Positions 34,885 to 44,475 are shown, counted from the first letter of the stretch. The stretch is 64,000 nt of DNA from an uncultured Serinicoccus sp. (GCF_947500995.1 NZ_CANMUA010000006.1:186001-250000), one strand, 5' to 3'. Translations and numbers: made by a program. The notes: a model not told the origin generated them from the sequence alone.

Positions 34885-36144
34885 CTAGGCCGTGGGGGCG
34901 GCCGCCAGACGCATCAGCGTCCCCAGCAGCACGTTGGCCCCGCGGACGACGTCGGCGTCGTGGGTCAGCTCGGCCGGGCTGTGGCTGCGGCCGTCCACGC
35001 TCGGGACGAAGATCATGCCGGTCGGCGCGAGGGTCGCGAGGTTCTGCGAGTCGTGCCCGGCCCCCGAGGGGAGATCTCGCGAGCTGTAGCCGTGCGCCTG
35101 GACGGACGCCTGGATGGCCTGTCGCACGGTCTCGTGCAGAGGGGCCGCCGGGATGAGGGGCTCGACGTGGCTCTCCACCTGGAGTCCTCGGCGATGGGCC
35201 GCGTCCTGTGCCGCCGAGGCGATGAGGTCACCCAGGGCCGCCGCCTTCTCGGTGGAGGGGTCACGGTAGTCCACGACCACCTCTGCCATCTTGGCGACGA
35301 CATTCGATCCCCCTGGCCAGACCTTGACGATGCCGGTCGTGACGACGGAGGTGTCCCCCACCTCCCTGGCGAGGCCGGGCAGGCGCGTGACGAAGTCGGC
35401 CATGGCGAGGACGGCGTCCTGGCGCCCGTCCATGGGCGTGGTGCCCGCATGGTCGGCTCGACCCAGGAAGCGCAGCGTGCCGCCACCGATGGCCACGATC
35501 CCGGTCACGTTGGCCACGTCCAGACCTTCGCGCTCGAGCACCGGACCCTGCTCGATGTGCAGCTCCACGCTGGCGTGGATGCTGCCCTGGGGTAGTCGCA
35601 CGCGTGCCGCGGCGAGCAGGTCACCGCCTGCCGCCGTGAAGGTGTCGGCGAACCGGTCCCCGTCCCTACCCACCAGCGCGCTCAGCTCATCGACGGTGAA
35701 CCCACGCGCCAGCGCGCTGGAGCCGAGGAGGTGGGCGTAGTTGCCCTCCTCGTCGGCATACACCACCGCGCGCACGGGTCGTTCCAGCGAGACCTCCTCC
35801 TCCTGCAGGCGGGTGAGGCACTCGATCGCGGCGAGGACACCCAGAGGCCCGTCGTACCGTCCCCCGTTGGGCACGGCGTCGATGTGGGAACCCGACCACA
35901 CCGGCGCTCGATCGGCGATGCCCCGCTCCAGCTCGGGAGAGGAGACGATCATGTTGCCGATGCCGTCCACGGCGACCTGCAGACCTTGCTCCTCGCACCA
36001 CGAGGTCAGCCAGGTGCGTGCCTGCCGGTCGGCCGAGGAGAAGGAGGCTCGGTCGACGCCCCCGTCCTCGTTGAGCCCGAAGCGCGCCAACGCCCGCAGC
36101 GTGGTGGTGAGACGCTCGGCGTTGACCAGCACCAGGCCGCTCAC
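34885..36144 (-). CDS. M20 family Zn-dependent hydrolase (carbamoylase/allantoate amidohydrolase-like)
   Basis: 419-aa dinuclear amidohydrolase. Metal ligands are in WSGSHIDAVPNGGRYDGPLG (GSHxD...D), ADEEGN (EE), VELHIEQGPVLE (H) and GAGHDSQN (H). This is the N-carbamoyl-L-amino acid hydrolase / allantoate amidohydrolase / beta-ureidopropionase group. GTG 36144 overlaps the DUF1028 gene stop (GTGA). Last gene of the peptide-type ABC and hydrolase operon, it would release an amino acid from a carbamoyl or acyl derivative. Confidence 0.9.
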   Translation of the reverse strand: MSGLVLVNAERLTTTLRALARFGLNEDGGVDRASFSSADRQARTWLTSWCEEQGLQVAVDGIGNMIVSSPELERGIADRAPVWSGSHIDAVPNGGRYDGPLGVLAAIECLTRLQEEEVSLERPVRAVVYADEEGNYAHLLGSSALARGFTVDELSALVGRDGDRFADTFTAAGGDLLAAARVRLPQGSIHASVELHIEQGPVLEREGLDVANVTGIVAIGGGTLRFLGRADHAGTTPMDGRQDAVLAMADFVTRLPGLAREVGDTSVVTTGIVKVWPGGSNVVAKMAEVVVDYRDPSTEKAAALGDLIASAAQDAAHRRGLQVESHVEPLIPAAPLHETVRQAIQASVQAHGYSSRDLPSGAGHDSQNLATLAPTGMIFVPSVDGRSHSPAELTHDADVVRGANVLLGTLMRLAAAPTA

Positions 36145-37067
36145 CGCTGCGCCAACGAGGCGGCCGTTGCGGTGTCGACGAACCCGGCCTCGGCGACCTG
36201 ACGCAGATAGGACCTCCAGTGGTTCGCTCGCCCGAAGACCTCGGAGAACAACCCGGCCGCCTCCTCCTGCCGGCCGGCCCGCAGCAGCAGGACGGCCTTC
36301 CAGAACGCAGCCTCCTGGTTGTCGTCCCCCAGGACGGCACGCGCCCCTTGCAGGGCGTCGAGCGCCTCGGTCAACGCCTCGCCGTCGACATCCTCGTACG
36401 CACCGATCATCAGACGCGGGGTGAAGAGGACCGATCCGATCTGGTCGAAGGCACCGCTGAGGGAGGCCAGCCGGGTGATCTCGGTGACCGGGTCCGGGTG
36501 GTCGTCCACCCTGATGTCCAGGAGCGTCTCCTCCCAGGGGCTCCCTGCACGGTTGCCCGACACGATCTTCAGCACGGCCGACTGCGACCCGCGGGCATCT
36601 CCGCCGGCATCCTCGCCCGCGCGCAGGGCTGCCAGGAGCCTCGCGGCGAACGTCGTCCCTGACGCATCGACGTAGGCGCCGATCATGGACTCGTACACAG
36701 CGGTGGACGTGAGCATGTTCCCCTGCACCGACACCTGGTCCCCGGACAAGGCCCCGGCGGCGGGGACGCACAGGTCCCCGGTGTAGTTGGCGACGCGGCC
36801 GGCGCCATCGATGACGGCCAGCTGTCGGTATGCCGGTTGGTCGTCGGTGTCGACGAGGGTGGAGAGCACCTGGGACGCGGAGCCTCCCTGCCGGAGCAGG
36901 TCCAGACCCCGAGGACCGAAGCCGACGTTGACGAAGGCCTGGGTGGCGATCACGCCGACCCCGGGCTCGAGCCAGCCGACCAGGCGCCCGACTCCGAAGA
37001 AGTGGGACTGGCAGGCGATACCCAGTGCCCCGGTGTCGGGGTCGCGGGCGATGATGGAGTACGTCAT
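36141..37067 (-). CDS. DUF1028 family putative Ntn-hydrolase
   Basis: 308 aa. The beginning TYSIIARDPDTGALGIACQSHFFGVG and VGVIATQAFVNVGFGPRGLDLL are typical of DUF1028; after removal of the first methionine the N-terminal threonine is the expected nucleophile of the N-terminal nucleophile hydrolase fold. Residues about 230-308 are a helical C-terminal extension with tetratricopeptide-like AAFWKAVLLLRAGRQEEAAGL. Function in this family is poorly known; a role in peptide or amide hydrolysis is suggested by the neighbours. ATG overlaps the amidohydrolase stop. Confidence 0.9.
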   Translation of the reverse strand: MTYSIIARDPDTGALGIACQSHFFGVGRLVGWLEPGVGVIATQAFVNVGFGPRGLDLLRQGGSASQVLSTLVDTDDQPAYRQLAVIDGAGRVANYTGDLCVPAAGALSGDQVSVQGNMLTSTAVYESMIGAYVDASGTTFAARLLAALRAGEDAGGDARGSQSAVLKIVSGNRAGSPWEETLLDIRVDDHPDPVTEITRLASLSGAFDQIGSVLFTPRLMIGAYEDVDGEALTEALDALQGARAVLGDDNQEAAFWKAVLLLRAGRQEEAAGLFSEVFGRANHWRSYLRQVAEAGFVDTATAASLAQR

Positions 37068-38311
37068 CGGGATACCTCCGTGCGGTGGGTGGACAGGTCC
37101 CTCGACATCTCGAGGGACGAGCGGTGGATCGATCCGTCCTTGGCGACGAGCACGATGCGTCGCAGGGCGGCGATGTCCTGCAACGGATCACCGTCGACGA
37201 CGATGAGGTCCCCGGCCTTCCCGGTCTCGAGCGTCCCGGTGATGTCGGAGAGCCCCGCGTTGTACGCGCCCTCGCGCGTCGCCGACAGCAGCGTCTGTTC
37301 CGGGGTGAGGCCGATCGCCACCATCTCGACGAGCTCCTCCACGAGGCCGTCGTGGGGGTTGAGCGGGGTTCCTGCGTCGGTCCCCGCCGCGATGTTCATG
37401 CCCGCGTCGACGGCTGCTCGCAGCATCGCCCGGCTGCGGTCTGCCTCGGAATGCGCCTTGTCGACGATCCAGGAGGGAATCCCGCCGGCCTCCCCGTGGG
37501 CCACGATGCAGCTCACCGCTGAGAGGGTGGGGACGAGATACGTCCCCCTCTCGATGGCCAGCGCGAACAGCTCGGCGTCGAGATGGAACCCGTGCTCGAT
37601 CGTATCGACGCCCGCCAGGATGGCGTTCTCGATGCCCTCGCGTCCGATGGCGTGGGTGGAGACGCGCCGGCCGGCGTGGTGGGCCTCCTCGACGATGGCG
37701 GACAGCTCGTCCTGGCGGAACGCGGTCTGGGTGGGTCTGACACCAGAGGTGAGGACTCCGCCGGTGGCCATGGCCTTGATGAAGCCTGCGCCCTTCTTGA
37801 GCTCACCGCGAACGGCGGTGCGCACTGCGTCCACCCCATCCGCTTCGACGCCCATGAAGTGGCCGTGACCGCCGGTCATGGTGATGACGCGCCCGGCTGC
37901 GACGATACGAGGCCCAGGCAGGATGCCGGCTTCCACGGCGCGGCTCAGATCGATCACGACGTTGTCAGCCGCCCCGCAGTCCTTGACGGTGGTGATGCCC
38001 GCGGCGAGCGTGATGAGGGCGTTGGCGGCGGCACGGAAGGCGGCCGTGGCCGTGGAGTCGTCTCGGACCTGAGCCGCCAGGTCAGCGGGTGCATCGTTGG
38101 CCAGGTGGACGTGACCGTTGATCAGCCCTGGCATCACGGTGCGCCCTGCGGCGTCGATGGTGCAGGGGGCGTATGGAGCCTGCGCATCAGGGCCGGCCCA
38201 GGCGATCGACCCGTCGGCGATGAGGATGGACTGCCCCGTGCGCCTGGAGCCGTCGACCCCGTCGAAGAGGGCGGCGCCACGCAGGAGCCACGTCGTCGGG
38301 GGTGTGCTCAT
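37064..38311 (-). CDS. Amidohydrolase family protein (imidazolonepropionase/prolidase-like)
   Basis: 415 aa, metal-dependent amidohydrolase. HxH in LINGHVHLAN, the bridging lysine near GAGFIKAMATGG, histidines in VSTHAIG and TIEHGFHL, and the aspartate in AGTDAGTPLNPH are present. The arrangement, including the GHGHFMGVEADG segment, fits the Xaa-Pro dipeptidase/'organophosphate acid anhydrolase-like' amidohydrolase group, many of which cleave dipeptides or N-acyl amino acids. Start overlaps the alpha/beta hydrolase stop. Substrate probably imported by the operon's ABC transporter. Confidence 0.87.
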   Translation of the reverse strand: MSTPPTTWLLRGAALFDGVDGSRRTGQSILIADGSIAWAGPDAQAPYAPCTIDAAGRTVMPGLINGHVHLANDAPADLAAQVRDDSTATAAFRAAANALITLAAGITTVKDCGAADNVVIDLSRAVEAGILPGPRIVAAGRVITMTGGHGHFMGVEADGVDAVRTAVRGELKKGAGFIKAMATGGVLTSGVRPTQTAFRQDELSAIVEEAHHAGRRVSTHAIGREGIENAILAGVDTIEHGFHLDAELFALAIERGTYLVPTLSAVSCIVAHGEAGGIPSWIVDKAHSEADRSRAMLRAAVDAGMNIAAGTDAGTPLNPHDGLVEELVEMVAIGLTPEQTLLSATREGAYNAGLSDITGTLETGKAGDLIVVDGDPLQDIAALRRIVLVAKDGSIHRSSLEMSRDLSTHRTEVSR

Positions 38312-39165
38312 GCGCGCAGGAAGGTCGACACGACGTCGAGGTAGGCCTGCTCCTCCTCCCGGGCGAATGGCTCGTGCCCGCTGTCCTCGAAGAGCACGAA
38401 CTGCGAGTTCGGGATGGCGTCGGCGATCCTGCGACCCTGGCTGGGCGGGGTCACCCAGTCGTACTCGCTGGACATGACGAGGGTGGGCACCTCGATCGTC
38501 GGCAGCTGGGGGTAGGGGTTGTACTGGGGGATCTCGTTGGCCATCATGTATCCCGCCACCTCGTAGCGGCCGTTGCTCCGCGTGGACAGCTGGTCCAGCA
38601 CCTCCTGGTCCGGGTGGCGGAAGTACAGCGGGTAGCACTTCTTCCACCACGCCTCATACTCCTCCTGGCTGGAGATCGCACCGTCGAACAGCTCCCGGAA
38701 GACCTCCCGCTGCTCCGGGGTGGCGATCCTCTCGGCGATCGCCTGCGCCTCCTCCCAGAAGTCGTAGTCCGGGGCAGTGTGCGACAGGATGAGTTTGGAC
38801 AACGCCTGCGGGTGGCGCAGGGCGAGGACCTGCCCCACGAAACCGCCGTAGGAGTGGCCGAGGAACACGATCTTCCCGAGCCCCAGGTGGTGGCGGAGGG
38901 CTTCGACGTCATCCGCCATCTGCTCGACGGTGTAGGTCTCGACGGGGGCGTCGGAGGAGTTGCCCGTCCCCCGGTGGTCGAGGTAGACGACCTGTGCAAC
39001 CTCCCCCAGGGGATCGAGCCAGGGCCTGAAGTAGCTGTGGTCGGCTCCCGGGCCGCCGTGATGGACGAAGAGGACGGGCTTGTCCTTGTCGCCGGAGAAG
39101 TCGACCGTCTTCCCCGAGGAGATGACGTCGAAGTAGAGGTCGACGCCGTTGAGGTGGGCGTGCAT
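38308..39165 (-). CDS. Alpha/beta hydrolase, prolyl aminopeptidase-like
   Basis: 285 aa. HHGGPGADHSYF carries the HGGPG oxyanion motif of proline iminopeptidases, YLDHRGTGNS is the conserved loop, the nucleophile elbow is GHSYGG, the acid is in SSEYDWVTPP and the histidine in SGHEPF. This family releases N-terminal proline or hydrolyses amides and lactones. It lies between the ABC ATPase gene (37-base gap) and the amidohydrolase (ATGA overlap), so it is part of the same operon. Confidence 0.9.
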   Translation of the reverse strand: MHAHLNGVDLYFDVISSGKTVDFSGDKDKPVLFVHHGGPGADHSYFRPWLDPLGEVAQVVYLDHRGTGNSSDAPVETYTVEQMADDVEALRHHLGLGKIVFLGHSYGGFVGQVLALRHPQALSKLILSHTAPDYDFWEEAQAIAERIATPEQREVFRELFDGAISSQEEYEAWWKKCYPLYFRHPDQEVLDQLSTRSNGRYEVAGYMMANEIPQYNPYPQLPTIEVPTLVMSSEYDWVTPPSQGRRIADAIPNSQFVLFEDSGHEPFAREEEQAYLDVVSTFLRA

Positions 39166-39202
39166 GGCTGGCTCCTTGTGCTAGAGGTGCGGTCGGGTCG
39201 TG

Positions 39203-40012
39203 TCAGGACTGGGGTGCGGTGTCGTACCGGGAGGGGCCGTGGAGGAACCGGCCCTCGGGGTCCGGCACGCTGCTTACGAGGAGACGGGTGTAGGGATCGG
39301 CAGGCTCGGCCAGCAGGGAGATGTCACCCTGCTCCACCACGCGCCCGTGTCGCATCACGGTGATCTCGTCGCACACCCGAGCAGCGACCCCCAGGTTGTG
39401 CGTGATGAAGAGGCAGGCGAAGCCCAGGTCGTCCTGGAGTCGGTCGAGCAGCTCCAGGATCTCGAACTGGATCGAGGCGTCGAGCGCCGAGGTGACCTCG
39501 TCGGCGATGAGCACCGTCGGTTGCACCGCGATGGCGCGCGCGATGGCCACGCGCTGGCGCTGACCTCCGGAGAACTCGTGCGGGAGACGGCTCGCAGCTC
39601 CGGGTTCCAGTGCGACCATGCTGAGCAGCTCGGCGATACGGTCGCGGTGGGAGGTGGCTCGCGCCGCAGTCGGGGCCAGGGCTTCCAGGAGGGTGCGGCC
39701 GATGGTCATGCGAGGGTCCAGTGAGGCGTACGGGTCCTGGGGGATCATCTGGACCCGTCGGCGCAGGGCCCGGCGCTGCGAGCGCGCGACCTTCATGACG
39801 TCGGCGCCCTCGATGCTCACGGTCCCCGAGGCCGCGCCGAGAGTGCCGACGATGACCTTGGCCAGAGTCGACTTCCCGGACCCGGACTCTCCCACCACGC
39901 CCATCGTCCGACCTCGGGCCACGGTCAGGGAGACGCCGTCGAGGACCCGAGGGCTGCGATGGCTGAATCCGTAGGTGGCAGACAGGCCCTGCACGTCGAT
40001 GACCGCGTTCAT
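39203..40012 (-). CDS. Oligopeptide-type ABC transporter ATPase (DppF-like)
   Basis: 269 aa. Walker A GESGSGKST, Q-loop MIPQDPYASLDPRMTIGRTL, signature FSGGQRQR, Walker B VLIADEVTSALD and the H-loop ITHNLG are intact. The YASLDPRMT string is the DppF/OppF signature. Its start ATG overlaps the permease-ATPase fusion stop (ATGA). Works with the fused ATPase half as the nucleotide-binding pair. Confidence 0.92.
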   Translation of the reverse strand: MNAVIDVQGLSATYGFSHRSPRVLDGVSLTVARGRTMGVVGESGSGKSTLAKVIVGTLGAASGTVSIEGADVMKVARSQRRALRRRVQMIPQDPYASLDPRMTIGRTLLEALAPTAARATSHRDRIAELLSMVALEPGAASRLPHEFSGGQRQRVAIARAIAVQPTVLIADEVTSALDASIQFEILELLDRLQDDLGFACLFITHNLGVAARVCDEITVMRHGRVVEQGDISLLAEPADPYTRLLVSSVPDPEGRFLHGPSRYDTAPQS

Positions 40013-41769
40013 GACCCACCCCTGATCGTGCTGGTGACGTGCACGGTGTTCTTCAGCGCGGTGCTCGCGGAGGCCTCGAGGAGCCTGCGCGTGTAGGGCT
40101 GCGTCACCTCGCCCCGGCGCAGCTGCGCCGAGGTGAGGTGCTCGAGGATGCCGCCCTGGTGCATCACGTAGACGCGGTCGCACATGGAGGCGACGACGTC
40201 GATGTCGTGCGAGATGAGCAGGACACCCATGTCGTGGTCGTGGTTGATCTGCTTGATGAGCCTGAGGACGTCGGCCTGCACGGTGACGTCCAGGGCCGTC
40301 GTCGGTTCGTCGGCGATCAACAGCTTCGGCGTGGTGATCAGCGCCATGGCGATCATGGCCCGCTGCCGCATCCCCCCGGAGAGCTCGTGAGGGTACTGGC
40401 GCAGGCGGCGCTCGGGCTCGCTGACCCGCGCCTCCCTCAGCTTGTCCAGCGCGAGCCTCTCCGCCTCGCGCCGCGAGACCTTGCGGTGGACGCGGATGGT
40501 CTCCGTGAGCTGGGCGCCGAGGCGACGAGCGGGGTTGAAGCAGGACGAGGGGTCCTGGAAGACGACGCCGCAGTCCAGGGCCATCGAGCTGGGCGGGGCC
40601 TGACGGGGGTCGATGGGGTGTCCCGCCACGCTCAGCGCCTTGGCCCTCCACCCGAGCTCTGACGGCAGCAGCTGAGCTGCCGTCATGGCGGTGATGCTCT
40701 TGCCCGACCCCGATTCACCCACCAGGCCCACGATCTCGCCGGTGGCCACCGTCAGGGACACGCCCCCGACGAGCATCTGGCCCTCCGGGGCGTTCGCGGT
40801 CTGGACGTGCAGGTCCTCGATGTGCAGGGCCACGTCATCCCCCGCACTGGTGGCGGCGCTCTGCTCCTCCCCGGTCAGGGAGGTGGCCGACGGTGAGCCC
40901 TGATCAGCTCTACGAGACCGGACCTGGGCACGCCGTGGCTCGCTGAACGCGACCAGCCCGTCACCCAGGAGGCTCGCAGACAGGCCCGTGAGGACGATCG
41001 CGATCGAGGGCGCCAACGCCCCGGCAGGGTTCTGGTAGATGTCGCGCAGTCCGCTGGCCAGCAGCTGCCCCCAGTCGATGGCGGGGGGTTGCACACCGAG
41101 CCCGATGAAGCTGAGGCCCGACATGGTGACGATGGACGTGGCGAGGCACACGGACGTCAGCACCAGCACGGGCGAGGCGATGTTGGGCACGATGTGGCGC
41201 GCCAGCACCGTCGGCGCCGGCACTCCGAGCAGATGTGCGGTGACGACGAAGTCCTTGCCTCCCACCGAGCTCGCCAGGTTGTTGGTCAGTCGTGCGAACT
41301 GCGGCGAGAAGGCGATGCCGATGGCGACGACGACGGTGACCGCGCCAGGCCGGAAGATGGCGGTGATGGCCAGCGCCACGATGATGGGTGGCAGCGCGAG
41401 CCACAGGTCGATCGCCCGGGCTCCGAGCCACCGCACGCGGTTGCCGGAGAGCACGAGCACCGCTCCGACCAGACCGCCCAGACCGACGGCGAGCGCGGTG
41501 GCGACGACACCCATGACGATGGTGAGCCGTGTGGCCACCAGGGTGCGGGCCAGCACGTCACGCCCCTGCGCATCGGTGCCGAACCAGTGCTCCGCCGAGG
41601 GGCCGGCTCGCAGCTGCCCCGACCCGGAGGCGGCGGAGGTGCCCCACAGCACGGGGCCCAGGACGGCAAGCAGCACGATCACGGCCAGCCCCACGGCACC
41701 GACCAGGAGCGACGCGGGGTACCTCCTGCGCGAGCGGCCGACGGTGGTGGGCAGGACGACGTCAGTCAT
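40009..41769 (-). CDS. Fused ABC permease-ATPase (DppC-DppD type)
   Basis: 586 aa in two parts. Residues 1-275 are a DppC-like permease (N-terminal helix about 22-42, HWFGTDAQGRDVLAR periplasmic motif, then about five helices including MSGLSFIGLGVQPP). After a hydrophilic linker (about 276-320) residues 320-586 are a DppD-like ATPase: Walker A GESGSGKS, FQDPSSCFNP, ELSGGMRQR, LLIADEPTTALD, SHDIDV. The two proteins are normally separate, although such fusions occur in actinobacteria. Only one ATPase (39203-40012) and one permease (41766-42827) accompany it, so the fusion completes the transporter. Confidence 0.92.
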   Translation of the reverse strand: MTDVVLPTTVGRSRRRYPASLLVGAVGLAVIVLLAVLGPVLWGTSAASGSGQLRAGPSAEHWFGTDAQGRDVLARTLVATRLTIVMGVVATALAVGLGGLVGAVLVLSGNRVRWLGARAIDLWLALPPIIVALAITAIFRPGAVTVVVAIGIAFSPQFARLTNNLASSVGGKDFVVTAHLLGVPAPTVLARHIVPNIASPVLVLTSVCLATSIVTMSGLSFIGLGVQPPAIDWGQLLASGLRDIYQNPAGALAPSIAIVLTGLSASLLGDGLVAFSEPRRAQVRSRRADQGSPSATSLTGEEQSAATSAGDDVALHIEDLHVQTANAPEGQMLVGGVSLTVATGEIVGLVGESGSGKSITAMTAAQLLPSELGWRAKALSVAGHPIDPRQAPPSSMALDCGVVFQDPSSCFNPARRLGAQLTETIRVHRKVSRREAERLALDKLREARVSEPERRLRQYPHELSGGMRQRAMIAMALITTPKLLIADEPTTALDVTVQADVLRLIKQINHDHDMGVLLISHDIDVVASMCDRVYVMHQGGILEHLTSAQLRRGEVTQPYTRRLLEASASTALKNTVHVTSTIRGGS

Positions 41770-42827
41770 CGGCTCAGCCCCTTCGTGGTGAGGACGCGGG
41801 GATCGAGGATGCCGAGGAGGATGTCGATGGCCATGTTGACCATGGCCGCCAGCAGGCCCAGGGTCAGGATGATGCCCTGGATGGCCGGGTAGTCGCTGGA
41901 CAGGATCGACTGGACGATCTGCGTGCCCAGGCCGGGAATGTTGAAGACGTTCTCGACGATGACGGTGCCGCCCAGGAGCGCGACCAGGATGATGCCGCCG
42001 AGGGTGAGCGCGCTGGTCGCTACGTTGGGCAGCACGTGGCCGACGAGCAGGCGCCCGCTCGAGATGCGTTTGCTGCGGGCCGTCAGGATGTACTCCTGCC
42101 CCAGCACAGCCCGGGTCTCGCCGCGGACGACCCGGGAGATCGCCGCCGCGGGGGCGAGCCCGACGGCGATGCACGGGAGGATGAGTCCCTCGAGACCGAC
42201 CCCGCCCTGGGCCGGGAGCCACCCCAGGGAGAGGGCGAAGACGATGACCAAGACCGTTCCGGTGATGTATTCGGGAAGTGCTCCCGCCAGGCCCGCCGCG
42301 ACGTTGTACGTGCCGGAGAGCGCCGTACGCCCTCCTCGTCGCCCCGCGAAGGCGACCGCGACACCGACCGGGAACCCGATCAGCAGGACCACCATCAACC
42401 CGCCGAGGGCGACCGAGGCGGTGATCGGGAGCCGCTGGGCGATGAGCTCGACGATGGGCTGCTGGTTGACGAACGAGTTGCCGAGATCTCCCCGCACGAA
42501 GCCGCTGACGTAGTTCCAGGCCTGCAGCAGGAACGGGTCGTTGAGGCCCAGCCGGTCGCTGACCATGTCGACCTGCTCCTGCGTCGCGGTCACGCCCACG
42601 ATGTTGCGGGCTGGATCACCCGGGACGAACTGGATGAGCAGGAAGGTGATCGCGAGCAGGGCCACGACGATGCCGACGAGCCCACCCAGCCGTCCCAGGA
42701 GGTATCGCAGCCACAGTCCGGTGGCGTCCCGCGAGGCATGGCGCCCCTTGGGCTCACCCGCCTTCGCCGTTGCCGGCGGCTGGCTCGCGGGCTCCTCCGT
42801 CCTGACGTCCGACGCTACGTCTGACAT
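41766..42827 (-). CDS. Oligopeptide-type ABC transporter permease (DppB-like)
   Basis: 353 aa, one N-terminal helix (about 49-70) with QFVPGDPARNIVG, followed by a periplasmic loop and about five helices. The EAA-like segment AISRVVRGETRAVLGQEYI, and the C-terminal VENVFNIPGLGTQIV, are typical of DppB/OppB. A long hydrophilic N-terminus (about 45 residues) is unusual. Start lies 8 bases after the binding-protein stop. Its stop overlaps the fused permease-ATPase start. Confidence 0.92.
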   Translation of the reverse strand: MSDVASDVRTEEPASQPPATAKAGEPKGRHASRDATGLWLRYLLGRLGGLVGIVVALLAITFLLIQFVPGDPARNIVGVTATQEQVDMVSDRLGLNDPFLLQAWNYVSGFVRGDLGNSFVNQQPIVELIAQRLPITASVALGGLMVVLLIGFPVGVAVAFAGRRGGRTALSGTYNVAAGLAGALPEYITGTVLVIVFALSLGWLPAQGGVGLEGLILPCIAVGLAPAAAISRVVRGETRAVLGQEYILTARSKRISSGRLLVGHVLPNVATSALTLGGIILVALLGGTVIVENVFNIPGLGTQIVQSILSSDYPAIQGIILTLGLLAAMVNMAIDILLGILDPRVLTTKGLSR

Positions 42828-42834
42828 CGGCGGA

Positions 42835-44412
42835 CTACTCCGAGATCCGGATGGTCCCGGCCCGGACGAACCCCTTGGACACCATCGCCGTCACGCCGGG
42901 GGCGAACACCACCGTCGCCGGCGCCGTCGCCAGGGGCAGGACGTCATGGTTCTCCAGGAGGAGTCGGTGGTACTCGGCGAGGGCGGAGCAGCTCTCCTCA
43001 CCCGTGGTGGCACGAGCGATCTCGAGCTGGGCATCAGCCTCGGGATTGTCGACCGCGGAGAGGTTCTGACCGTCGGGAGGAACCGCGCCGGTGAAGAAGT
43101 TCGCACCCGAGATCAGGTTGGACGAGGTGTTCGCGAAGACCAGGATCGTCACGTCCCAGTCGTTCAGCGGGGTGAACAGACCCGAGACCCATTGCTGGTT
43201 GTTGAGGTTCTGGAACGCCACCTCGGCGCCGGCTTCGCGTAGCGCGTCCTGGACGTAGGCGTTGCCGTCACCGCCGGCCAGCAGAGTCGTGCCGTTGACG
43301 GCGAGGGACACGCCGTCGAGGACCTCGGACGCCGCTGACGCGTCGTACTCGGGCATGTAGTCCGCGGCCCCCTCGTCGTAGCACGCGTAGGACGGCTGAC
43401 CCAGGTTCGTGATGAGCTCACCGGCGCCATAGCTCTGCACCTGGTTGAGCCGTTCGATGTCGATGGCCTGAGCCACAGCACGTCGGACCTCGGGGTCGGC
43501 GGTCGGGTGTCCCTCGGTGTGGTTGAACATGAGGAAGGTGTCGGACTGCTGCGACACGACACTGGTCCAGTCGGGCTGCTGGGTCACCCGCTCCCAGGCG
43601 TCCGTGGTGTAGGCGGCGATCTCCATCTCGCCCGTGGTCTGCAGGTTGGCGCGGGTGTTCTCGTCCTCGGCCACCTGCATGACCAACGTCTGAGGACGGG
43701 CACCCTCGGTCGGGATCCCTGCGAACTCGGGGCCCCAGTCGTAGTCCTCGCGCACCGCGAAGGTGTAGCTGGCCCCGGCGACCTGGCTGTCCGCCACGTA
43801 CCCGCCCGTGCCGTTGGAACCTGTGGCCAGGCTCTCCGGGTCGTCGATTCCCGCAGAGCACACGATTCCGGTGTAGGCCACCGTCAGCCCGGACAAGAGG
43901 CCCGAGAAGGGCTGGTCCAGCGAGACGGTGACGGTCTGGCCGTCCGCCGTCGCCGTGGCGCTGTTGCCCGCGCCGATCACGCTCGAGAGGAACGGCGCGG
44001 CGGTCTGCGGGTCGAAGAAGCGGTTGAGCGAGTTGGCGACGACCTCCCCGGTCACCTCTTCCCCGTCCGAGCAGGTCACTCCCTCCCGGATGGTAAAGAC
44101 CCCTTCACTGGCGTTGACCTCCCAGTCGGACGCCAGGCCCGGCAGGAACGTGCCGTCCTCGTCGAGGGCGACGAGGTTGTCGTACATGGACCAGAGGACC
44201 ACCGCATCCTGGAATGAGGCTCCGAGCGCCGGGTCGAGCGAGGTCACCGGGCCGTCCAGCTGAAGCGTGAGACTCTCTGCGCCCACCGCCGGCCCCGTCT
44301 CCTCGGATGAGCCGGAAGAGCAGCTGGCGAGGGAGAGCGCGGCCGCGGAGGTGATGGCCACCGTCGCCAGACCCCGACGTCGGCTGGATGGCCACTGGTT
44401 GGATGAGGTCAT
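42835..44412 (-). CDS. ABC transporter substrate-binding lipoprotein, family 5
   Basis: 525 aa, exported lipoprotein with lipobox LASC at about residue 30 of an ATG chosen for AGAAGGA upstream; a longer extension lacks a sensible signal. Family 5 (peptide/nickel) strings: LDPALGASFQDAVVLWSMYDNLVAL, DGQTVTVSLDQPFS, VRRAVAQAIDIERLNQV. It binds the peptide- or amide-like substrate for the DppBCDF-type transporter that follows. Two operator-like dyads stand before it. Confidence 0.93.
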   Translation of the reverse strand: MTSSNQWPSSRRRGLATVAITSAAALSLASCSSGSSEETGPAVGAESLTLQLDGPVTSLDPALGASFQDAVVLWSMYDNLVALDEDGTFLPGLASDWEVNASEGVFTIREGVTCSDGEEVTGEVVANSLNRFFDPQTAAPFLSSVIGAGNSATATADGQTVTVSLDQPFSGLLSGLTVAYTGIVCSAGIDDPESLATGSNGTGGYVADSQVAGASYTFAVREDYDWGPEFAGIPTEGARPQTLVMQVAEDENTRANLQTTGEMEIAAYTTDAWERVTQQPDWTSVVSQQSDTFLMFNHTEGHPTADPEVRRAVAQAIDIERLNQVQSYGAGELITNLGQPSYACYDEGAADYMPEYDASAASEVLDGVSLAVNGTTLLAGGDGNAYVQDALREAGAEVAFQNLNNQQWVSGLFTPLNDWDVTILVFANTSSNLISGANFFTGAVPPDGQNLSAVDNPEADAQLEIARATTGEESCSALAEYHRLLLENHDVLPLATAPATVVFAPGVTAMVSKGFVRAGTIRISE

Positions 44413-44475
44413 GGGAGTCCTTCTGAGTCGGGGCGCCGCCGAGGCGGACGCGAGAACAGGGACCTGCTCAGGCAA

